From: Ascaphus truei | Lineage: Eukaryota > Chordata > Amphibia > Anura > Ascaphidae | Reading direction: 5' to 3' | Assembly (NCBI GenBank): GCA_036426205.1 | Contig: WSYH01002438.1 | Location: forward strand, 22,855 to 86,854 | DNA: 64,000 nt | Part shown: positions 58,224 to 64,000 of the stretch, piece after piece | Position numbering within the stretch: position 1 is the stretch's first letter | Layout of the letters: every line of letters starts with the position of its first letter | Translations under genes and position numbers: made by a program | Notes under the pieces: generated by a model | The model's database searches: none | The model's input: the letters and a program-made list of their open reading frames with translations, nothing else | Told to the model about the DNA's origin: nothing

Positions 58224-58510
58224 GTTGCCTGGTATGGGCCAACTGCCCCTCACAGTTGTCAGCTTAGCCGTCCATTCTTCCGGTGCTGTCCCTTTGAAAG
58301 GTACGCCCTCCCAATGGAGTGGGATCCCCTCTCCCCTTAGGGAGATCACCCCTGTGCCAGGTCTCTGGACACAGTGTAGGCCTTGTCAGCCTGGCTGCTG
58401 CTTGACCTTGAACTGGGCCACTAGTTAACGCACTAGTGGGCCCCTTACTCCCAAGTCTCAACTCAGACTTGCTCCTTATACCAACAACTAACTTTAGGCA
58501 GTGCTGTGCC

Positions 58511-58517
58511 TTATATA
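58511..58517 (-). promoter_or_regulatory. TATA box of the solo LTR
   Basis: Minus-strand tatataa followed by ggcacagcac. Position in the upstream half of the LTR fits a U3 promoter. Confidence 0.65.
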
Positions 58518-58745
58518 CGTCAGGAAACAGGCACATCTCTGATGTCACTAACAGTGGACTCAGGGTATGCAGCCACTCCCATCTATACATATGACACCTC
58601 ACCAGGGTGTGAGGGCAAACCTCCATGATTAATGCTGGCAACCCTGTAACTTACCAGGTTTACTGCCAGCATGAGAGGAAACTGTAGGACATTCCTAACA
58701 CATGGCTACATGTTCTTTATATAATGTCTAGCACTATTTGTTCTT

Positions 58746-59054
58746 TATTACAAGTCTTTTTTTCATTTCAACTTTAATATATGTATGTACACTGGCAGAA
58801 TTATATTGCGGAACATATTTACCAGCATTTAAGGTTAATTTTTTGTATAATATATACATGTGGTCATCTATTTGTATTATTATCTTATACCTTAGACTGT
58901 TAGATCTTGTTGCAACAATGCTGTGCAGCTCTGTGTGTGTCTTGTTTACATCTAGTAGCTATGGCTACTGATCTTTTACTACGATCACTCACTTTATGGC
59001 AACTTGTACACTTTACGACCCTATTGCAGCATAGGTCTCATTGGAGGTTTTTGT
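58746..59054. other. Unassigned AT-rich sequence
   Basis: No feature seen. Confidence 0.5.
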
Positions 59055-59069
59055 ATGCCGCGGCCATAG

Positions 59070-59112
59070 AGTATGTATGTGTATGTGTGTGTATATATAT
59101 ATATATATATAT
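59070..59112. repeat. (TG/TA)n microsatellite at the PLE edge
   Basis: 'gtatgtgtatgtgtgtgta' followed by (TA) units ends exactly where the PLE terminal repeat begins. Confidence 0.9.
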
Positions 59113-59160
59113 GTCAGATAAGGCAGTTGGCACTCCAATAGGTGCTGGTAAGCCACAGGT
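59113..59160. repeat. 48-bp PLE direct repeat, left
   Basis: Begins gtcagataaggcagttggc, ends taagccacaggt; identical to 63454-63501. Confidence 0.9.
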
Positions 59161-59280
59161 GCAAGTCCCATATAGAGAATGTAGTTATACGTTACCGTTC
59201 CAAGGATTGGTAAACAAGAGACAATAGCACTCCAATTTGAAAAGCAAGGGTATTAGTGAAGCAAATACATCCAGAAACCC

Positions 59281-59316
59281 AACGTTTCGGTCCTACAGAA
59301 TGGACGCTTCCCATGG
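59281..59316 (-). ncRNA. Degenerate hammerhead-like core in the left PLE pseudo-LTR
   Basis: On the minus strand 'gtccattctgtaggac' can form stem II, followed by cGAAAcgttgg. The upstream CUGANGA is damaged (ccatgggaagc), but it is present in the inverted right copy. No convincing cleavage triplet or stem I is seen, so this is probably inactive. Confidence 0.4.
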
Positions 59317-59361
59317 GGATAAACAAGAGGAGAAATGACACAGTTCACCACTATTTTAGAC

Positions 59362-59905
59362 ATCAAACACTGAAAGTCAATTAACCCAATCACCATCACG
59401 CCAATTAAATTAACACAAGACACCTGGCAGCTCTCTATGTCCATGTTTGATTACGCTACTAAGATACCACTCCATACTGCTAATCACTCAGCTGTTTATT
59501 CATCCATTGTCATGGGTCTCAATGGGTGTGAGCTCTGATTGATATGGCAGGGGCAATAGGGAGAGGATATCTAAAGAATTAAGGCAGGTTGTGCCATACA
59601 TAAGTGAAACATTATAAAACCAGGGACATATATATCAAACACTGAAAGTCAATTAACCAATCACCATCACTCAATTAAAAAAACACAAGAAACCTGCAGC
59701 TCTGATGTCATGTGTTGATTAAGCTTACATAAGATACCTCCATACTGCTAATCACCCAGCTGTGTATTGCATCCATTGTCATGGTTACCAATGTGTCTGA
59801 GCTCTGATTGATATGTCAGGGGCAGCAGGGAGAGGGTTTTTAAAGAAGTAAAGCAGGTAGTGCCATACATAAGTGAAACATACTAAAACCAGGGACATAT
59901 AGGTG
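59362..59905. repeat. 272-bp tandem duplication in the PLE pseudo-LTR
   Basis: Two units begin atcaaacactgaaagtcaat at 59362 and 59634 and end 'aaaaccagggacatata'. They differ by substitutions and small indels, so the duplication is not brand new. The right-hand inverted copy carries a single unit. Confidence 0.8.
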
Positions 59906-60170
59906 TGGGGGAGTGTGGGGAAGTGGTGGGGATCATGATGGCATGTACTGACATAACTAGAGGGCAGAGCCAGACTATGTCATATGAACCATAAGTGCAT
60001 ATGGGAATACCACAATAAGTAGAACTTGCATGTAAACAAATGATGAATAAATATGTATAGACTTCTAACCAAAGGAGAGCAACAGAGGATATTATACCAT
60101 GAAGCACATCAGTGAAATTAATGTGATTGTCCACACACGCACATGTCTATAGGTATCATCAGGATCTGAC

Positions 60171-62510
60171 CTAAAGAAAACAACTTAGCTTAAAATCCTC
60201 GTTAAGCCCTTTTGGGGTCATTGTACTTAAATCAAAGATAGCTTTAGCTTCCAGCTGTAATAGTAGTTTATTCCTGTCGCCACCCCTGGTAGGGGCAAGA
60301 GCCTGTATAATGGGCATGCATCTTAGAGTTGCTAAACTGTGTCTGTGTTTCCTGAAGTGTCGTGCCACCGGTTGGTGTTTCAAATCATCGTCATCTTCGG
60401 CACCCAGAAGTGCCTTCCTGATTGCACATCGATGAATACTGATACGTTCCTTTAACATTCTCATCGTCTTTCCGACGTAGTAGAGCCCACATGGGCACTT
60501 GATGAAGTACACTACATATTTAGACTCACAGTTTAAATATTGTTTAATTTTTGTAGATTTGCCAGTCTGAGGGTGAGCAAAAGTACTTCCTGTTTGCATA
60601 AACTGGCAGTTGGTACAGCCATGGCATCTGTATGACCCCGGTTTTCTCGCCAGCCAGATCTTGGCTGGCATGTATTTGTCAAAGGGATCAGAATGTGTAA
60701 GCAGATCTCCCAGATTTCTGCCTCTTTTGTAACAAAAAAGGGGTGGAGCATTAAAGTCTTTCCCAATCCTGCGATCATTAGCTAATATATGCCAATGTTG
60801 TTGTATAGACCTTTTGATATGTCCAGATGCAGTGCTGTAAGTGCTGACCACCTTACAGCGATCAGAATCAGTGGTCCTCATTGTTGGTGACAGCAGCTCC
60901 TCCCTCTTTGGGATCCTGGCTTTGATGAGTGCCTTATTGACTTCTTTGGGATCATATCCCCTCTCTAGAAAGCGAGAGGCCATCTCCAGAAGTGCACACT
61001 CCACTAGTTTGGGGTCTCTCACAATTCTCCGGACACGTAGTAGTTGTGAGAAAGGGAGACCTGCTTTTAATGGTGGTGGATGATGGCTGGTTGCATGTAA
61101 TAATGTGTTCCTATCTGTGGGCTTCTGAAATAGACATGTGCAGAGTTTTCCATTGTCCTTATAAACAATGGTATCAAGAAAAGGAACTTCAATGGTACTG
61201 TAGCTAGCTGTGAACCTAATTGTACATGGAATTTTGTTTAGATACTCAGTAAATGATAGAAGCTCTGTTTCCAGTCCTCGCCAGACCAGGAACACATCAT
61301 CAATGTAGCGATAGTAGTTAGATATACGGTCCGCAAATGGGGCATCGGTAAGCAAATGGGTGTTCTCGTAGGTATCCATGAACAGGTTGGCATACGCCGG
61401 TGCCATGTTTGACCCCATAGCGGTACCTGTTAGTTGCAGATAAAAGGTTTTCTCAAACCTAAAGTAGTTCTTATGAAGTATCACCTCCAGCAGCAATAAC
61501 AAGTATTCTGGTGGCGGCCCCTTGTGCTCCGCAAACTTACTGAAGTGGTCACGGATCGCTTCAATGCCCTCCTGGTGTGGGATGTTAGTATATAGACTGC
61601 CCACGTCCATGGTTACCAGTATAGTATCTGCAGTAACCGGCGAAATGCCTTCCAATTTGTGGATGAAGTCAGTTGTATCTTTTACAAATGAGGCCATCCG
61701 CATCACCATGGGTTGAAGGTAGAAATCCAAGAACTGTGATAATGGATGACACAAGGACCCCCGTGCCGAGATGATAGGTCTCCCCGGAGGCTTGGTCAGA
61801 GATTTGTGTATTTTAGGGAGTATATAAATGACCGGTGTAATGGGGTATGTTTGCATCAGGAACTTGGCTGTTTCCTCCGCAATCCACGAATTATTGAGTC
61901 CTAGCTGTATGATAGAGTCAATCTCCTTCTTGAACGGCATTGTTGGGTCTGATTTCAGACGCTTGTAGTTAGTATCGTCTCCAAGCTGGTTGGAGATTTC
62001 CTTTTTGTAGTCAGAGTATGCCATGACTACAATTCCGCCACCCTTGTCTGCTGCGCGTATGATGATATTTGTATTCGCCCGTAGTGACTTCAGTGCTTCA
62101 TGTTCTTCCCTGGTCATGTTACGGAAACTAGTTCTGTATTGGCTGATACGTTGTCTAGTATCTCTCTCCACAAGACTCATAAATGTGGTGATGTTATGGT
62201 TCACGACCACAGGATCGAATGAACTCCTAGTCTTGAAACGGCCCCCAGTAATTGGGTCCCTGAGGGTGCTTGTTGATGTATCCCCTGTAGGTTTGCTATA
62301 AAAATCTTTTAGACGCAATTGTCTATTGAGCTTGAAAAGATCAACCTCCCATAGGAACGGATCCTGTTTGTGTGTAGGTACATACGATAACCCTTTCTGG
62401 AGGACATCAATTTCTGTTGTAGTCAATGCATGACCGGAGATGTTGTAGACTACCGTCTTCTCCATCTTCCTCTCTCCCCCCTCTCTCCTCTCTCCTTTCT
62501 GGAGTCCCAT
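60171..62510 (-). CDS. Penelope-like reverse transcriptase with C-terminal GIY-YIG endonuclease
   Basis: A 779-residue open frame, the size expected for the RT-EN part of a PLE. The enzyme nicks DNA with its GIY-YIG domain and copies element RNA at the nick. RT landmarks: RAADKGGGIVVM (152-163), LPKIHK (231-236), GRPIIS (243-248), motif A MDVGSLYTN with D302, motif B GTAMGSNMAPAYANLF (362-377), motif C YIDD (402-405), PFLDT (443-447). A linker Cys cluster CHGCTNC (629-635) precedes the nuclease: VVY (666-668), CPCGLYYVGKT (672-682), R689/H693, and the metal-binding-type E754 in LQLEAKAIFD. All catalytic residues appear intact. M1 lies in a GA-rich tract overlapping the upstream ORF; M16 is an equally good start, and the conserved part begins there. 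A short acidic run (EDDDD, 705-709) lies inside the nuclease. The overlap with the upstream ORF is in another frame. Confidence 0.93.
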   Translation of the reverse strand: MGLQKGERREGGERKMEKTVVYNISGHALTTTEIDVLQKGLSYVPTHKQDPFLWEVDLFKLNRQLRLKDFYSKPTGDTSTSTLRDPITGGRFKTRSSFDPVVVNHNITTFMSLVERDTRQRISQYRTSFRNMTREEHEALKSLRANTNIIIRAADKGGGIVVMAYSDYKKEISNQLGDDTNYKRLKSDPTMPFKKEIDSIIQLGLNNSWIAEETAKFLMQTYPITPVIYILPKIHKSLTKPPGRPIISARGSLCHPLSQFLDFYLQPMVMRMASFVKDTTDFIHKLEGISPVTADTILVTMDVGSLYTNIPHQEGIEAIRDHFSKFAEHKGPPPEYLLLLLEVILHKNYFRFEKTFYLQLTGTAMGSNMAPAYANLFMDTYENTHLLTDAPFADRISNYYRYIDDVFLVWRGLETELLSFTEYLNKIPCTIRFTASYSTIEVPFLDTIVYKDNGKLCTCLFQKPTDRNTLLHATSHHPPPLKAGLPFSQLLRVRRIVRDPKLVECALLEMASRFLERGYDPKEVNKALIKARIPKREELLSPTMRTTDSDRCKVVSTYSTASGHIKRSIQQHWHILANDRRIGKDFNAPPLFCYKRGRNLGDLLTHSDPFDKYMPAKIWLARKPGSYRCHGCTNCQFMQTGSTFAHPQTGKSTKIKQYLNCESKYVVYFIKCPCGLYYVGKTMRMLKERISIHRCAIRKALLGAEDDDDLKHQPVARHFRKHRHSLATLRCMPIIQALAPTRGGDRNKLLLQLEAKAIFDLSTMTPKGLNEDFKLSCFL

Positions 62511-63343
62511 AGTGGGTATCGGTGGTTTCCATCCACCTCTCCTGGTCTGCCGCCTGTATCGGAGTCGGGTAAGGGGGGGTTTTTTTGTCCTGTCGTACCT
62601 ATTCCTAAAAAAGGATCCGCAGACGTGCCTTCTTGTGAATCAGAAAAGTCTGTATCACTTGTATTGTATGCTGCACCAGATACTACTGCCTTCCTGGTAT
62701 GTGTATAGTGGCGTCTGCCCCTGGAGGAGCTCTGTGTGCTATCTCCAATCCCCAGAAGCCACTTATAAACACGTCGATCTTTGTAGTCCATCTTAACCTG
62801 TTTCAGCTTGTCCCGCTTGTATTTGACCAGCCCCTCACGGTACGCATCTATGGTGGTCTGCAGTTTGTCAGTCCAGTTAGTGTTGGTATCAGCACTGAGG
62901 GTATCACCATGTTTGGAATAGATAGTATCGATCTCTTTTTTAAGTTTCCCCAGTTCCTTACTGGACTGTTCGATTACCAGTATGGTAAGGTCAAATGAGC
63001 ACTTATTGAGTATCCCAATCCATTTTCTGCAGAATTCGGGATCGTTCCTACCTATGGTTGGTTGGTTCTTAATCCTGAACCCTCTGGGTAGCAACCCCTC
63101 TCAATGGTAGTGAGAGAGTGTCACCCCATGCAGGTAATAGTCAACTTCCCTCTTCTTTAACTTCACCAGATCATTATAAATTTCTGATGGTTTTTCAGGT
63201 CCGAGTACCTCATCAAATTTTTCAGTATATCTGATGGATGCTATTTCTGCCTCGCTATAGGTAAGCGTGTCAGAGATAGAGGAGAAGAGTTCTGCAGTAT
63301 CAGCAAATTCCTCCATGATCCAATGTGTAAATCCCCAAAGCAA
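62450..63343 (-). pseudogene. PLE upstream (N-terminal) ORF, interrupted by one stop
   Basis: Two same-frame pieces: 80 codons (63343-63101) and 214 codons (down to 62450), separated only by a TGA at 63103-63101, consistent with a CGA-to-TGA change. The first piece contains SDTLTYSEAEIASI and LVKLKKREVDYYLHG. The second holds RIKNQPTIGRNDPEFC, then charged, probably coiled-coil sequence (SKELGKLKKEIDTIYSK), a basic helix (REGLVKYKRDKLKQVK) and a disordered Ser/Gly tail. The domain has no enzyme motif. It is the region that precedes RT in PLEs of this type, likely for RNA binding or multimerisation (inference). It overlaps the RT ORF by about 60 bp in another frame inside a GGAGAGA-rich tract, where an indel probably split one original frame. 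Confidence 0.75.
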
Positions 63344-63453
63344 TAGGAAGAGTGTGATATGAAATGAAAAAAATATCCAAAAATGCTCTACTCAATATGC
63401 TGTAGAGGAGCAAACATAATAGTCCTGGGTGCTCAACTCATAAGAGAGTAATA

Positions 63454-63501
63454 GTCAGATAAGGCAGTTGGCACTCCAATAGGTGCTGGTAAGCCACAGG
63501 T
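63454..63501. repeat. 48-bp PLE direct repeat, right
   Basis: Identical to 59113-59160. It lies between the 5' end of the coding region and the inverted pseudo-LTR copy. Confidence 0.9.
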
Positions 63502-63846
63502 CCTCTAGTATGAGTAATTCCTATCAGGTATCCACCACTCCCCCACACCTATATGACCGGTTTATTTATGTTTCACTTATGTAGGACTACCTGCTTTACT
63601 TCTTTAAAAACCCTCTCCTGCTGCCCCTGCCATATTCACAGAGTCACACCATTGATAACCAGAACGTGGATGAATACACAGACTGGTGATTAGCAGTATG
63701 GAGGTATCTTATGTAAGCTATCAACACATGACATCAGAGCTGCAGGTCTTGTGTTAATTTAATTGGGTGATGGTGATTGGTTAATTGACTTTCAGTGTTT
63801 TGATGTTAAATATGTGGTGAACTGTGTCATTCTCCTTTGTATCCCT

Positions 63847-63880
63847 CTGAGGAAGGTCCCATTCTGTAGGACCGAACGTT
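63847..63880 (+). ncRNA. Hammerhead-like core in the right (inverted) PLE pseudo-LTR
   Basis: CTGAGGA (63847-63853) fits CUGANGA. It is followed by a GGTCC/GGACC stem II and then GAAC (63874-63877), with the left copy showing GAAAC at that point. The downstream 'gttgggtttctgg' does not offer a clear stem III plus UH, so activity is doubtful. It lies on the strand opposite to the RT gene because this pseudo-LTR is inverted. Confidence 0.45.
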
Positions 63881-64000
63881 GGGTTTCTGGATGTATTTTG
63901 CTTTCACTAATACACTTTGATTTTCAACATTGAGTGCTGTCTCTTGTTTCCAATCCGTGAACCGGTAACGTAAAACTACATTCTCTATATGGGACGTGCA

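Larger units (their letters stand above)
57885..58710 (-). mobile_element. Solo LTR of an LTR retrotransposon, 826 bp
   Basis: The segment starts TG and ends CA on both strands (plus strand TGTAACGG...GGCTACA) and is flanked by a 4-bp duplication TGTT (57881-57884 and 58711-58714). On the minus strand it has a TATA box (tatataa, complement of 58511-58517) and about 290 bp downstream an AATAAA poly-A signal (complement of 58218-58223), giving U3-R-U5 order. No internal coding region is present, so it is a recombined solo LTR. Superfamily (Gypsy or ERV-like) cannot be told from the LTR alone. Confidence 0.85.
59113..64000 (-). mobile_element. Nearly intact Penelope-like element with inverted pseudo-LTRs
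   Basis: A minus-strand PLE: broken upstream ORF (63343-62450), intact RT plus GIY-YIG ORF (62510-60171), and flanking pseudo-LTRs. A 48-bp direct repeat starting gtcagataaggcagttggc lies at 59113-59160 and 63454-63501. From 59159 rightwards the sequence is repeated as its reverse complement from 64000 leftwards to about 63505, so the two long terminal copies are inverted. The left one also contains a 272-bp tandem duplication. Direct and inverted LTR-like copies in one insertion are a known habit of PLEs. The window ends inside the right copy; its complement predicts that the 48-bp block recurs, inverted, just past 64000. Confidence 0.88.

Overview
This window looks like a stretch of a large, repeat-rich vertebrate genome, most likely an amphibian and probably a frog. 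That is inference from repeat content: Penelope-like elements (PLEs) with a GIY-YIG domain, CORE-SINE and Tc1-like fragments, many small GC-rich foldback elements, and a dispersed element ending in a 'gcgctatataaataaag' tail. I see no host protein-coding exon, rRNA or functional tRNA that I can defend. The only long coding regions that make biological sense belong to retroelements; most long ORFs are open only because they run through GA, CT or GC-rich low-complexity DNA.

Layout. 1-12065: three copies of one PLE family (A on minus, B and C on plus). A and B form a roughly 3.2 kb inverted repeat; B and C are head to tail with a shared pseudo-LTR. All three are shredded by small private indels although their consensus is clearly a reverse transcriptase plus GIY-YIG element. 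This resembles unpolished long-read gap fill as much as old decay. The pseudo-LTR of A and B carries a hammerhead-ribozyme-like core. 12076-34100: ordinary-looking intergenic or intronic DNA packed with MITEs, SINEs, a recurrent dispersed repeat and minisatellites. 34500-36390: GA-rich minisatellite split by a 0.7 kb CpG-dense block. 36400-48080: a noisy region with a second indel-rich palindrome (41145-42195), several minisatellites, a 60-bp satellite in three blocks and a 1 kb CT-rich tract. 48080-59110: more MITEs, an RTE-type LINE fragment with a 5' inversion, a tandem array of CCAAT/CRE/ETS-like units, and a solo LTR with a 4-bp target duplication. 59113-64000: a nearly intact PLE on the minus strand with a 779-codon RT plus GIY-YIG ORF, a broken upstream ORF and pseudo-LTRs arranged in inverted orientation.

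Functionally the window is a record of retroelement and DNA-transposon activity. The PLE at the right end is the best-preserved gene system. The most interesting non-gene signals are the ribozyme-like cores in PLE termini, repeat families that carry recurrent transcription-factor-like motifs (CCAAT plus CACGTG, octamer, M-box, X-box), and the two indel-divergent palindromes.
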